Shown here one piece after another: positions 37,601 through 52,600 of a stretch of DNA of 64,000 nucleotides. How positions within the stretch are numbered: the stretch's first letter is position 1; each line of letters begins with the position of its first letter. The DNA lies in the NCBI GenBank assembly GCA_002633005.1, contig NMRA01000372.1, forward strand, positions 280,142 through 344,141. Direction: 5' to 3'. The notes below the pieces were generated by a model that saw only the letters and a list, made by a program, of their open reading frames with translations, was not told the DNA's origin and searched no databases. The translations under genes were made by a program, and so were the position numbers. Source of the DNA: Phoronis australis (taxonomy: Eukaryota > Phoronida > Phoronidae).

Positions 37601-40600
37601 GCAAGTATTCGACATTCTTGTAGTTTGAGCCAGAAAGTGACACACTCCACGTTCTTTGTGTTGGCGTCAAGTGATAATAACTATCCGCCAGTCGTATGGT
37701 AGCGACGAGTTTAAGTATATTGTTTTCCGGTTTGTCTATGCCATAGCAGTATTTTGTTGACGTTCCTGGAAACAGCAAGATAATGATAGATTCATATTAA
37801 AAGAAATAGTATCAAAATTAATATCGAGATGGAATACATCTAGGCCATTAGAAAGAGGGCGGGAACGTCTGGCTCATCACACTCTCAATGCTCATTATAC
37901 TTTAAAATAGCTTTAGAAAGAATTTTGTTGACGCAAGAATCTCTTTAAGGAAGCCAGTGTGATCACGTGCTTCATGTACATGTATAAAACATTGCGATAT
38001 CGCTCGAAGTCTTGCGAGTTATTGCGTTTGAAATCACGATATTTTCCCCTCTGTATGGAACGCACGCCCAATGTACGGTTTCAAAACCTCTCCACAATTA
38101 GTGATTGAAAGTGAAACATTTTGAAACACGTTTACTAACCTCCTGTTTGACAAACCGGTCGCGCTTTAGAGCTTTAGAAGACCTTGTGCTAGAAAAGGTG
38201 TATTTTTGTCCTATTTCCCTTGTCATCCTGCGGCGCTATTCTGTTATTGCTGGGCACAAGAAGTCCCCTGTGCTTTGCAATAGCTAGACCTCATGCTGGC
38301 GCGCGTACCGCACTGTAGACGCGAGAACCTCGCGAAAACGCAAGAACACACAAACCTTCACCGGATGTCACCAGGTATTACAAGATAAATTAGCGATCAT
38401 ACTAGCTTTCGTCGCAAAATTCTTGACGTCTCCGGAGCTTGGCCGTGTCAAGCAAACTGCCACAGGCGCTATGCGAGAGCTACCACAAGATGACAATTTG
38501 TTTCACGAGGGCATTCACTCCACTGCTTATCTTTCAGGCAATTTCTTTACACTATATTTTCATGCACTACTGTGATATACATGTAAGACAATTGTTTCTG
38601 AATTACTTAGTATTGTAGTCAGGTTTGTTGTTTAATTTTGTCGGAATTTTTGGGGAAGTAAAAACTATACATTTTTGAAACCTCATGAAATGACAAATCA
38701 GAAAATAATTCATTCCATTTTTTTTGGCATCCATCTTGGCGGTCATCTTGGATTTTCAAAAATGGCGCCGGTAAAATGGAGTTTGCCCAATATCTCCACT
38801 TTTGGGTAACTTAGAATTTTGGTTCTTATGGCTACACCTGCATTTCTCAGGTCAAGGAATTGGAAAAATTAATTTTTGCGCCATCTTGGCGACAATCTTG
38901 GATTTTTAAAAATGGCGCCCGTAAAATACATTTTCCTCAGTATCTTTGCTCTTGTTCACTTAGAAAGTTAGTTTTAATGGCTACACCCACATTTATGTGG
39001 TCAAGAAATCTGAAAATGCTACTTATTAAATGGAAAATATAATCAAAACCCCATTTATTAGCAGCCACATTTTATAAATGCATTCTTCATGTAATCCGAC
39101 AAATGACCACTATCTTACTTTCTTGTATATTTTGTTCGGAGCTTGTTTCCTTCAAGACACTTAAAACTAAACCAGTTCCTAAACAACTTATTTACGTTTG
39201 AAGAACATGAAAGTATGTAGTTTCAATAGTCTTTCAAAACTTTGAAATCAGTTTTTAGATCATTACTATAGCCATCACTGTCACCAGGAATCACATCATT
39301 ATCACCATTCTGATATTCTGCACTATACTGACATAGATCTGTGTAAGATAGGTCCTTTGATCGGCAAGAGCATCTTTGGGAAGAGGAAATGTTTTTGCAC
39401 TGGCATCTAACCATCTCAATGATAGCCTCTGGCACCGGAAGTTCCTCAGTTGTGAGTGTTTCAGCTGGTCATTTTTGTCCTTGTAAATTCATTCTGCAAT
39501 GGATCAAGGAACTCCTGTCGAGCAATGACTGCCTGGCCCCACACCCTCAGCACATGCTGTTTCAAAGCACCAATGGTTGGTGGACGTTTGTCGCTGTCAG
39601 CCATATGTTTACAGAAGAGGTACCATCTCAGCTCTAAGATGCTATTTGTGTCTATACCCTGTGGTGAGTATGCACATGTAAAAGGGGCCGATGTGAAAAG
39701 AGGTTCACCTGTTACTTCATAAGCAGTACAAAAAAGTCTGCTGTGCATTGATATCATCGGTGTTTGCCTTCAAAATATATATCATGGACGGCGCACCGTA
39801 GGGGGCTGGGGGGCTATGGCCCTCCCACTTTTTTAGTGGTACGCCTCACATGGTCTATAGACGATGAACCAAGGGGGACTTAGGGGGCTTTAGCCCCCAC
39901 TTTTTTCAATGCTGCGCCGCCCATGCATATTCAACCTACAGAATGGACCAGTGTTGTCTATCCATGTAAAAGCATGGAAAGTAGGAAGAGCCTTTGCCCG
40001 GACAGCACCTAATATTGTCCATATTGGATTCACGTTCACAATCCCAGATGCCTTGGGGACTGAAGTATTTCTGAGAAGCCTGTCATAATAGGCAATGACG
40101 AGTACCAGTAAATCTATGTCAGGTGAAAAGAAACATCAGCTGAGAATCAGGGACCTTTTGATGTGATGCCAGAACTGCATGATGTACAGGGTATTAGCAA
40201 TACATCTGCTTTTCGTGATAGTTTTCTTCTAAGCGTCGGTTGCTCTTTGTGCACCCTGAAGCTTAAGTAATGGCTATCTTGGCAGAATTATTATATTCAA
40301 GTGTCTTTGCAGACAGATATTTAGTAAGTTGAGCCTTTTTTGGTCATGGGAGAGGAAACGGCTCATTGGGATGATCTTTATGTAAGTCTCATCTCTTATC
40401 TGGTGCAGACTGTACTTGACCCTTTCTCTGCTTCCTTTTAGCTCTTGTGGCTTGTTTCAAAGAGTTGTCTTTGTGGGTGTCAAAAACCAGAATGATAGTG
40501 TCATAATCTCTAGTTAAGAAAAAGCACTTCCATGCTATCCACGCGTGCAGTTTGGTGGCTTGGGTGAACACACTCATTGGATGCTTTTTACATGTTTTCT

Positions 40601-43600
40601 GGGTCTAAAACCTCTCTTGCAGCTTGAGGACTGTCCTGTTCTAAGAGGTCTGCTTCGGAAAGTTTTTGCGGAAGGTGGATTCGATTCGATTTGTCTGTGC
40701 ATGACAGCATTGCCCCACTGGCAGCAAAGATTCCTCTTGGTATTAGAGTGAATTCATAGTGGCTGATAGCATGTTTCTGGTCAATTTGCCCAGCTGGCCA
40801 CAACTCCTCATTGATCCTCAGCCTTGTTACTGCCAAGTTTATCTGCCATCCGACTTTCAAAGGCAAAATGCATTGCCGTTGAGTAGAGGAGAACTGGATT
40901 CCAAAGTGAACAGTGGAAATAATAACAAAATCTTCAAAAGATATGTCTCAAATACCTTTTTTAAAAAGATATAGATATACACTTTAAATATACATGAAGG
41001 TTAAACTGCGTTTCTGTGATTCCTTGAATTATCTGGGAGTTCGAATCTGCTATTAAATCTTTTAGATTATATGTATCATTTTAGAAATAGTGTTTTTCAA
41101 TTCCTTACCCCACAAAATGTGGGTGCAGCCAATAAACTATCATTCTAAGTGACCCAAGATCTGAGCAAAATGTATTTTACGGGCGCTATTTGTAAAATTT
41201 CAAGATGGCCACCAAGATGGCCGCCAATAAGATTAAAATTTCCAATTCATTGACTTCAGAACTGCAGGTGTAGCCATAAAAACTAACATTCTCAGTGACC
41301 TAAGGTCGGATATATTGGACAAACTCCATTTCATCGGCGCCATTTTTGAAAATCTAAGATGGCCGCCAAGATGGCCACCGAAAAAATGGAATCAATTATT
41401 TTCTAATTTGTCATTCCATGAGGTTTCCAAAAATCTATAGTTTCCACTTTCCCTAAACAATTCCAACGAATGTCAAAATTTAGACATAGTGAACCTGACT
41501 ATGTGTACAGTTACAGTGGGGACCACAATTAAGAACAAGGCCAACTTCATCAGGTTAAGCGGCGTTAAATCGTGCTTCGTTCCGCTAAGAAAACAAGTTT
41601 TGATTTAGGCCACTTACTGTTGTGAAATTGATCTGAAATTGTTCATTAGTCACAATAGTCGCTTCTGGCTTGGACTTGAAGGAACTGGCTTTTGAAATTT
41701 TAGGTCAAATGGCAGCCTTATTTAACATTTTGTAAGCATGGTCAGAAGAAATGATGAATGTTAGCAGTTCTTCATGAGTCCAGAAATCACTTTCAAACCG
41801 AGTAGGGACACATTGAAACCAATTTATAACGGTAAGTGGTCTAAATTAAAAGTGTTTGTTGATTGAAAGCACGAATTTATAGCCACTTGAGTTGAATCAT
41901 CACGTGAGTGGAGTTCACGCCAATTCAAATCAAGTATTCACCGGAAAGTTGCAAGATGCGCATTCTCATACCCGCATTCGTGTTCAATTTTAGAATACTC
42001 ACCAAGATTGGCAACTAGCCCGAGGCCAACAGTTCTTGACACTACCGGCGTCTGGCCGTTGAATTTGGAGTCCTGCTCATAGGCAAACTCCGTGTCGGCA
42101 GCGACATTCAAACCCACACTCACAATCTCAATCGCCTCCACGTGGCACAGCATGTCATTGGCGTGCGGGGATGTGCAGTTCAATTCAAGACTAAGATTGT
42201 CCGTGCCCTTGCCTACTGTGACATCTAGGATGAATTGCAGTGTGTCGCCCACGCGAGCGCTTGTGGTGTTTGTGCTGTTAGCTTTGGATAATGTGGCCGG
42301 CTCAGCTGTCTGTCGGATAAAGAAGCAACGGGGTTTGAAGAGGCATTTCCTTCNCGGATTCACCGCTTCATGGATGATAACAAGAAGCATGAACACGAAG
42401 TGCACAGATGTGAGTCAAGGATGAAATTGAATAGTGGTGAGAGGGGAATTGACATTAATTTGGATTATTGCATAGGTGCTCCCCCCCAAAAAAATGAAGC
42501 AGCAACAGCGTGAAGCGAGAGGAAATATTGAGTTCAGTAACAAGGACCAGTAGCGGATGACGGGGTTTCAGACCCCAGAATGCGACTGAATGGTGTTTCC
42601 GTCCACCCCATTTTAGTCCACCGATAGATTTTCCGAACAGGATGTCCACATTCCCGGCCTCCGCAACTTTCGGGCCGCCTGTGCACATATAATCGCGCTT
42701 TGCCCAATTCCCCGAGGCAACATGTTGCTCCCCCTTATGGTATCCTAGATCCGCCATTGTGTTGTACTGTACACCTGTCCGCCTTGAACTTACAGTTAAC
42801 GTTAAGGTTGAGATGTCCACGTTGTATGTTACAACCCCGATGACTTGCCCGTTTATAGTCAGGCCTCCACAGGTAGAAATTGTGTCGCCAACTGTAGCAT
42901 TTTCTGACGTCATTATAACTGCTTCAACTGTAACCTGCAAAATATTGATACAGGTTGATCAAGCACCGATTTTTGTGACATGACTTTTTGCGGATCTTAA
43001 AGGAGTACTAGGGGTCCTGCTTTTTGCGACCCTGCCTTTTCCCATCGCTTGAACTCTTTAATTTTGCCCAGTTTCCCAAATTCTTTAATTTCCACAAGGT
43101 TTCCATTTTAAAATGTGAGAAATGTCAACAACGTATCATTCAACTTATAACAAATCCCTTTTAACACAGAAAACTACAGTATCTAGCTTTCCGCAGTCAG
43201 AACCGGTCTGGCTTCTCTTGACTGACTTTGCCGGAGTCGTTGGATCAAAAGGCTGAGACATCTGATTGATCTGTAAGACGGAAGTCGTCATGGAGAACCA
43301 ATCAGATGGCTTAACCGGCGAAAGCAATCGATTGCAGACACTGACAATGTTTAGAATGAGCGTCCACTTATATTGTTTGTAGACTGAAAATGCTAAACCT
43401 AAGTATGTACCTTTTACGGACTGTGGATTTGTATCCAAGTGACAGCTACTTCCACTCAATTCATTTAAATATCGAATTTATACGTCATTCCTAAGCAAGA
43501 TCATGTTATTCACAATGTATTTTAATTGATCACTTTTCAGTAAACTTTTCGTCAATTATATTCACGGTGTAGGCAGACATCCAATTTATATAGAGCAAGT

Positions 43601-46600
43601 ATATCACCTTATTGTCAGCATGACGTATTTCTGAACTGTTAGTCACAGCTGGCGTCTTTATGTTGCCCACGTAACCAAGATTCAGGACGCCCTTGTTGAA
43701 AGACGAAGACCCCGACACTGTGTCTTCCAAGGTACGATTTAGTACGGTGTCATTGACGCATGGTACGTTGTTTCCCGCGCACAGAACTCTTAGAGAGACG
43801 ATTTTCAATTTCCCTGCATCCGTCGAGTTGCAAGGAGCCAAGATCTCCAACGTGTACTCGTAAGCAGTGGACGGGGGAATGTATATGTCAACAGTCAAGA
43901 CCTTTGGCTGTCCTTTAGGTAGGGATCCATCCATTGACATGTCAACCAGAGGCAGGGCGTCCTGTGGAAAAAGAGCAATGATTGACTTCTTTCAAACGTA
44001 CTGTTGTTGTATGTACATTTGTGCATACTTGATTTTTTCCGCACCTACAGGAAACTACTGATGAATTTGCGCACTGACGGAAAACTACTTGTGTTATTGC
44101 ACTGTCAAAAAGTGGACTAGCTTTTGAAACTGTTATGAACCCGTGTTATGTCAAAAATTAAATCATTCAAAGTTGCAAAACTAGTATCAATTGGAATTTG
44201 TTGATGACTCAAATAAAAAGTGACTGGGACTTCGGCGCAAGGACTGACAGGTTGTTAGCGGGTAATATTGGGGACCAACAGGTTCTACACGTTGGCTTAT
44301 ACCAGGTGAGTCCTAAAAACACCCAGCATGTCTTCATTCACTAACGACCTGCCAGTCCTTCCAAAGCCAAGAACTTACTTTCTAAGATAGTAAAGTACAC
44401 AGTGAGAATGGTTGTACAATGGTACGCCGTCGAAGTCAAAAGTAAGCTTTTATCAAGTGGAAGGTGGGTCAATGGCATCTTAGTTGACTACAATGGTGTC
44501 TGGGAATGCAGAGCTACAATTTTCCAAGACCCATGTATGGTCTCAGCCGTTATGCCTTTTTATACTATTATGTCCATTTTGACCTATAGTACATGTATGT
44601 CCATTTGACCAAGCGTGTCCATTTTCACCTAATTTGTCCCTCATTTCAAGGATTCTGTACACGACGTGTGGAAGCAACTACCGCTACAAATGCCAAATGA
44701 TGTCGTGTGGATGTCGCAAGCTATGGTTTACCTTGCGAGATCCATGCGTGGTTATCGCCCATGGGGCACTAGTACTATTGTTTTCTATTACTGCGTTTTG
44801 TTGGCTCTCGGATGCAGGTCGCACGGATATCGTATCTTGGGCGCACATCAGCCGGTTACTGATAAATGATTATCATTATCTTTATTATAAGAAAGAAAAA
44901 CAAAGTGAACAATGGATACGACTATCTACCGGTATCTATGCGACGAGCTTGCGACCGAGTTACACTTATTCTGGAAAATCGCTGGTCCTTAACTTATTAG
45001 GACAAAAAAGAAAGTGAAATGACCAGCTTTCTCTGGGGAAAGCACATATCCTTCCGGGCAGATGGCCAATACCATCAGCGTACTATACGCAAATTTCGTC
45101 TCAAAGATAAGATCAATGGTGACCCCGGGCTCTAGTGGCCTCCTTCAAAATACCTCTAGAACCTTTCGGATTGATAACGCTCTTTTCTTTCGCATGAAAC
45201 CCATTGTCATTTTCGCTCTACTTACCACTGGAGCGGATGTCGTGTTTAAAGTCACAGAGTAGCTTTTGCTTGAGACCACGCCAGCGGCATCAACTGTCAG
45301 GGAGAAACTGGTAGCGCCGCTAGACGGCAGTATAGCGAAGATGAATTCGGCCGTAATGGTATTGTCTCTAGCCTCGCCAAGGTTGTTCGGACAGAAACCT
45401 GAAGCAACAAAGTGCTTCAAGCTTACCGGAAAATATCTACATGTGTGTACCTCGATACACGAGAGACTAACATCGGCCCACACTAATGCAATACTTTGGC
45501 GAACCAAAGGAAATCAAATGATGAAAAAACGGCAACAATGTGGTGGTCAATGCATTTTGTGAAAAATATCTTCCAATCGTTTTCCAGTTCCTTTGAGCAG
45601 AAAGTTAAGCAACAAGTTGGAAGCCAAAATGAGTTCTCAAGAGAAGTAATGCGTTTAACTAAATACGTTAACAAGCGGGTGGCCTCTCAGTTTTGAAAAT
45701 AACTACACTCTACAACTACACCCAATTCACAATAAATCGGCAACTTATGTCACTGAAGAACTGCTATTCAATTATTCCATTTTGTTTCGGTGTCAGAAAG
45801 CTGTTTCTCGACACATCATAGCAGCGTTTTCCAGTTCAGTGACTTTACCAGACGTAGGGGTGTACTGAGCTTGTGATAACATCTAGCTTCTTTGTTAACT
45901 TCCAAGCACAGTCTTTTGTCTGTTATGACAACAAGCAAGCCAATTATCTACCGGGCTTATTACAGACCATGTGAGAACACCATCAAACCCAGAGCGAATT
46001 CGTACATGTACATTCAGAAAGAATAGATTGTCGTAACTTCGGTTGCAGTTGGGCGATTTTGACAATTCAAAAACTAAACATGATCATCATTTGACGAAGA
46101 TTTCAGAAATGATATTGGTTTATGTTGAAATATGTTATAACTTAACTTTATTTTTAACAGCACAGCCCAGTCAGGGTAGATAGGATCTTTACAGAGCAAT
46201 TATCGAAAAAAAAGAGAACTGGCCCTCCAACCCTAAATGCAAGAATGGAGTTAATCAGTCGTGTAAGATATTGGCTACAGGGGTAAACTTCCTAACTTGT
46301 TGTTGGGCTATAGAATCGAACAAGTTGGGAACAACGGAAAACGCCGTAATGTTCCTTTCTCGTTCTCTTACCTATATTCGTCAAACCATTAACTTTCAAG
46401 TCTGAAGCGCTCAATCTCTGCGAATCTCCGCTGTATTGCGTGACAGCGTTTGGAGATAAGCAAGCGATGTGGCTGCCTCGTTCTTTAATGTTGGTACGAC
46501 ACACCGCTAATGACGCAGAAGCCGATGAGAACTTCCAATTGCCCACAGAATTGAGAGGAATGAGCGAATCAGCACTAACAGCGATCGGCTCTCCGTACCT

Positions 46601-49600
46601 GTACGTGTTGTTTGAGCTAACAATTGACGAAAAGCTTACAGTAGGCAGCGACACCTAGAGGAGCGAAACCAAAGTGCATTTAAAATACTGCCTTAGGCAA
46701 CAAAATTAACATTAGACCTATGGAAAGAAGAATTCTCCTCTGTAAAGTGTGTAGTATTACATTCTACTTAACAATATGAGTCCACCAATATTTTGGTAAC
46801 GTAAAATCGTATGTTTTCATGTACATCTAAATCAATAAGGGACAATATAACCGGCCGCATGTGTCCGAGCGGTCCGTATGCTTTACAGAGAAGGGTTTCG
46901 GTTTCTCAGGCCCATAGCCAGACTGGTCCCCAAGGAGTAATTCAAACTCAATTCAAGACATTCACAAGTTTCTTCAAATATATGCTCTGGACGTATTTCC
47001 AAAAATTGATTGGCAACTGAAATTATATTTTCAAAATGTTGAAGTTGCTGTTTTCCTCAGCAAGACACTTAATCATTACGTCTCTGGTTTTAAAATTTTG
47101 ATTTTGGGAAAAGCTCATTAACGCAGGCCTTTGATTACCATCTCATGATTTTCAACGATAATCATAAAAGGCATATTTAATTTATTTCACGCTCACCGAT
47201 AAATAGCCGGGTTCACTTCCTGTATAATTCAGAGTATGTGAAGACACCCAACAGGTCTTTTGGTTGAAACAGAACGAAACAGAGTTCATCAGTTCAGTGG
47301 CGTTGACCAGTTCCTTGTTGTCGGTGCTGCTAACTACAATCCGATAAGCTATTCGGTTGTCTAGAGGGCGCTCAGGCCAAGCTGTCTTTCCGATGTTAGA
47401 TACTGCCCCAAATTCAACTGTGGCGCGGTTGTAGTCAATAGAGTTTGGATCTGCAGACAAAAAACGGACGTATTGCGTTTTGTCATGCAAAGAAAGAATT
47501 CTCCATGATCTCATGTATGTCTTACTACTTTGTGAATCGTCACGGGGTTGTACCCCAAATGACATAGTGCTGGGTATGGTAGTTGTGTTGATGGTGACCA
47601 CAGCGGTAGTCGTGGTGGTGATGATAGTGATGTTGCATGTTCGCACCCAGCCTAACAAATGGGGCGCTCGATTTATTGGGGGTGTGGACCTTTTACTAAA
47701 ATACTAAAAAGGTACTGTCAGAGCTGTGAATTGTGCGAAATTTGATAGTTCCTGCCTTTTTAGTGGACTTTTGGCTCACTTTTTCGGACTTTTTGTTTCG
47801 CTGAGGCGGCCCTATTTGCCCACTTCGCCACTGGGTGGGATTGTTCGAGCCCCCGAGCCCCCAGCACCCCCAGCACATGTGGTGGTGGTGGCGGTGGTGG
47901 TGATGGTGGTGCTATGGTGGTGATGGTGATAGAATTTGTATTGGCGATGGTGTCGATCGTAGTGACGGAGGAAGCGGTGGAGACGGTGGTGGTGAGGGTG
48001 ACATTGATGAGGAGGGTTGCGACGATGGTGTTGGTAGTTGTGGAAGCGGAATTGTTCTTGTATGTCTTGAAGTACTGGCAGTAGTAGCAATAGTCGTAGT
48101 ACCGGCAGTAACAACATCTACACCTCAAAAATAATTCCATCTTGAGCATTTCTTACAAAAGAAATTTGATCTTGTTTTTCATCCCGTTGTTTTCCTATCG
48201 ATGAGTCATTCTTTTTTCTAGATGTCGCAGAGCTCAAATAATAACAAATCGGTAAAATATCCAAAATCAAGTTCTACAGGTTTCTTAGGGTCAATATTGC
48301 TCCGCAGCAGCCAGGACTATTTTCTGTTGCACAGCTTGATATGTACTCTCGGTACAATTTCCGATTTTCAGGTGTGCAATTGTAAAGAAGATTGCCAACA
48401 GACATTACAAACAAACAAATTAATCTGTGTAGTTCGGTATCAGCTCTCTATTAACACAAACAGTGCAGCGGTCGTGGACAACGAGGAGTAAACGTCTGAG
48501 CCCAGTTAATGTTACACAAATGTTGAAATGAAATTCATTATTTTGTCTACAAAGAAACATTGACTACAAGTAGCTCACGTAATCTGTTTTGGTCAACATT
48601 CAAACTTGAAAAGTCTCAGTAGCCAAATGCATTTTAATATCTACTCGACATGTGTTTTGGGCAAGTCATCTGACAAGTGTGGGGAGAGTGTTGACGTTGA
48701 CCTACATTTGTACACGTTCCGCTTTGTGAAACAAGGGATGCGCATTAATTGACTTTAAGGATGAGTACTAATCAAACAATAGCATGTGAGAGGATGCGAA
48801 TTTGAGTGAAATCATCAGTTGAGAATCGGACTTTAAGTAATAATCAATTACTGCACTACACAAAATGTTAACAAGTTTGTCAGATCAATTTCATTGCGGC
48901 GATGGTGCCCCACTTACCGTAATCATTGAAGTACTTTATGTCTCCTTTATCAAAGTAAATATTGACGCCATTAGTGATCTGTGTTATAGAGCAAATCTTC
49001 AAAAGTGTTGCATTGGTCGAATTTGAAGTTGGCGTTAGGAACTCCAGTGTCGCGTGCGTCAATTGTTGACCACTCGACAGGTCTATTTCCACAACGTAAA
49101 CACCAGACGATCCTTCGTAGATACTATTAGTCGCCATTTTGTAGATCAACTTGGCGGGGACTTCCTGAAAGCACGATGCAGACGATACAGATTTTTAACG
49201 CATGCTTATATTTGCCAAATAGGGAACTTCTCACATTGGAGCCATCGAGTAATGATAGCACAAAAGTGACTTCGGCTTGGCCCGACTCAGACTTGGGTGG
49301 ACAGAAACTCTATCACTACATATTGACTCATTAATTTAAAAACAGAGATTTAATCCCATGATCAGCTCCTCCTATTGTTTAAGTGAAATGCAATAATTAA
49401 TTTTAACTTTTTGGCATTAGCTGGAATCGAAATTCTCCCGCTTTATTAGCCGTAGCCACTGATTTGGCTCATATTCTTCTTTGCAATGCGTGGAAATGTA
49501 TGAATCGTGGTGTTCTTGATCATTCAAGACGTCTCCCTTTTTCCGTAAGCCATTAGTACATGTACACCCCATCGAACAACGGTGGAAATTTGCCGGCATA

Positions 49601-52600
49601 ATGATCACAGGAAAGGTACGTGTTAAAACACTGTTTAAACCACCTGGTTGAAGCCTCACGTCCGGGATCTGTAGATGGCGCTGAACGCCTGATCATCAAA
49701 GACCTGATCGCAGTCGGAATGACAATTCTCAGTATGGCGCGGCTATTCCAATAATCAGCTATTGAAGTCATATAGAGCGATACGTGTACTTCAGGTGGAC
49801 AAATATGAGAAAGAAGCCCGAATTGAATATAGCATCTGTGAGCCCCCTCGGATACTGGTACGCGATTTACCATTGAAAATAAGAACGGTTAGTATAGAGG
49901 GAAGCAAAAGTTTTTAATGATACCTTTAGAAGAATCCCTAGAAGACACTTTTTGTTTAAATCACCTTAATACCTTTGTCGTGCATTCATTATTCATGGAT
50001 CAATAAAAGGTAACGTAAATGTCCCAACAAGAGGACCAGACCTTAGTTGTGACATCACTTCCGGTGAAGAAACACAAGACCTATACAGTTCGTGTTCTTA
50101 ATCGAGTAAGACATTGCGTTTCATCATTGTACGTGAATGTAGAAGCAAGAACAAGTTGTTTTATCGGGCCGTCCACGTAACTTCCTGCTGATCCATGGTT
50201 AACAACCACTAGGTTGAAGAATCGCACTGAGCAAGGGATTGATTTTTTTTCTAAAAAATAACTAAGGAACTGCGTTTTGTATCACAATGCACATCTCGCC
50301 TTATTTCATTTTACAATAACATTTTACAAGGATCACAAAATCATATCAAGATATTCGACGCTTGCCCCATCTTTGAACCTACAGTAGATGTCCAACGGAT
50401 ATAGTCATATTACCAAAATACATGTACTAGCTCAACATAACTTTAAGATTAATATAGTAAAATATTAACCTTGTTCGACCTGCAAGGTAAATGTCAAGTT
50501 TGAAAAGTACCAGAAACACCTCTTTCGTCAACCGTTTGGTTTACAGAGTGGGTCTTTGCAACTATAGAGATGATCTCCACGTGTCCCTTAATCAAACAAG
50601 AAGCGATTTCTGGGTTTGAGAAAAAATGACAGTTCTTTTTGTTTCAGACCGTGCGGCAAGATTTTTCGAGGAGAGCGCGATCACGCGAGACTTCGCAAGA
50701 TGTCACTATAGTATGCAAACGCAGCACGTCATCGCACTAGCTTTACTCTCAAGTTTCTTTCTTTTACGGCTAGTAATCAAAATAAAGGTTAAATTTATGG
50801 GCAGTTTAATATTTAATCCTTTACTCAGAGCTTACATGTATGGTTTCCATCCGCGGTTTTCATGTCCCGAAAAGAAAAGTGGAAAATACACCCTGGTTGG
50901 ATATAATCTGATAAGAAACTGTAATTACCCTCACTACAGTCCTGTTGAACAGAGTAACTCCTTCCATGACTAGCCAACTAGTGCGAATGAAATGTGGATA
51001 AAACTGGTTGGGATCGCCTGGTGTCACTGGAGTAAATCAAAAAAATTCTCCAAATCGATCCTTATCTCGTTTAAAGGGAGTGTTTACAGCATGTCAGTAC
51101 TTGATGAGTGACGGTAACGTCACTGAGTACTACTAAGGCCTGTATAATTTGATAATTGAAACAATCAATAAAACATTACCGTATTATTGCTTAGCGTATC
51201 CGCGTCAGTAACGTTGGTGTATTGTCGTGCTACCCATATCATATTGGTCGAATAATATACACCAATCGTCGTCCACAGTTGGTCGGCAACAGAGACCGAC
51301 GTGTTAGGCATCAACCTTGAGCACACCCTGATAGTTATTCGGTTGTCCTCGGCGGCATTATGTGTCTGCATGTTGAAGATACGACCAAAATCGAGGACCA
51401 CGTAGTCATTGAACTTTCCTCCAGTTGCCTGCAATTGCACGTGGAAAGATGCAAAACGGTGAATCGAACTTTATACTGTATTGTTATATGTAGTTCATTT
51501 TAGTTTATCCACAAATGGCCATGTGTGTCATGCTGAGTTCTTCCGAAGATTTATTTTAGTGCGGCATGCAACTGTACCCAACTAAGTTTTCCAAAAGTTT
51601 GTTACTCAAGTTACTCTTCTATATATGTTCTGGCGGCAATCGTATGCAAATTACATGAAATTTCATTGTTTTTGCTTTCAACCCATTGCTAGTCTAGTTA
51701 TGATAAGCATTAAAATATATTTCATTTAATTAAACCTGGATACTGCACATAAATGTATAGGATCAGTGTTTCGTATTGTGCCACCCCATGTCGCCATCAT
51801 TGTGAGGTACGGAAAACATTGTGAAATTCGTGCATGATCACAGCGAAAATATCGTAAAAATTCAAGTGTCTGAATGATGTCTAGCCATGTAACTGTGTGT
51901 TTTATGTAAACCTCAAAATTTATCTACGTATTACATTTCTTATAAAAACACGGGATAGGATATTTCGTGAGAACTACGTAACTTTTTATTTAATAAAATA
52001 TTTCGTCAAGTGACCAAACGAAATGGAAGTGAGACATTGTCAATTCCCACACACCCTAAGTTGGGGAAATGCATAAAAAGAAATCGCAACGGATAATGAG
52101 GAATAAAAACATTATCCGCGAGTATATTTATGGAAGAGGAATTGTTGCGTAATACGATAGGTGTCCGTTCAAGTCCTTTGGTTCGATTCGCACTGAAAAA
52201 CACTGATGAATCCTTGAAATAGGTCTCTGACTCCTGGCCTATATATTAAAAAGGCATAAACCTAGATCCAAGTGATTAGAACAATTTGAACGCCTCAGTA
52301 GCCTGCGCACGTCTGGTAAAACGTGTACTAGACCGCTTGCAGTCATGTGTTTTCGATTTTTTGAATCAACAAGGAAAAGTTAAGACGTGACGACAGCGGT
52401 TTGGAAGTAAGAAACAAACTTTATTCAGCGTATCCATCATGTCTTTACCAGAAGCGGATCCAGGATTTTGAGTTGAGGGGCAGGGAAGAGGATTAACCAG
52501 GATTTTGCCGTCAGACATTAGCTCCCCCGAACTCTCAAATGGAATCTGGGGAAATTTTAGATCCCCTTGCACCCCCTCCCCTAAATTCGACACTGTTCAT

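Larger units (their letters stand above)
38614..41503 (-). mobile_element. 2.9 kb decayed DNA transposon with about 430 bp inverted ends
   Basis: The left (38614-39050) and right (about 41060-41503) ends are inverted copies, each holding two ATGGCGCC and AAGATGGC modules of about 185 bases. Minus-strand fragments between them read WQINLAVTRLRINEELW and EFTLIPRGIFAASGAML (40588-40866), SLKQATRAKRKQRKGQVQSA (40389-40577), RPPTIGALKQHVLRVWGQA (39461-39757) and PEAIIEMVRCQCK then RCSCRSKDLSYTDLC (39223-39435). From memory these follow, in order, a large protein family common in invertebrate genomes that ends in a Cys-rich CxC tail. Stops and frameshifts break it. It lies in an intron of the minus-strand gene. 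Confidence 0.75.

Noticed and set aside
42092-42424. 110-residue plus-strand ORF
   Set aside because: Antisense of exon 42003-42309, and it runs through an N.
46850-46930. tRNA-like stretch with GTCCGAGCGGTCC
   Set aside because: A-box-like word only; no B box and no cloverleaf pairing.
47760-48149. Minus-strand Thr/Pro/His-rich ORFs
   Set aside because: Produced by the GGT/GTG simple repeat.
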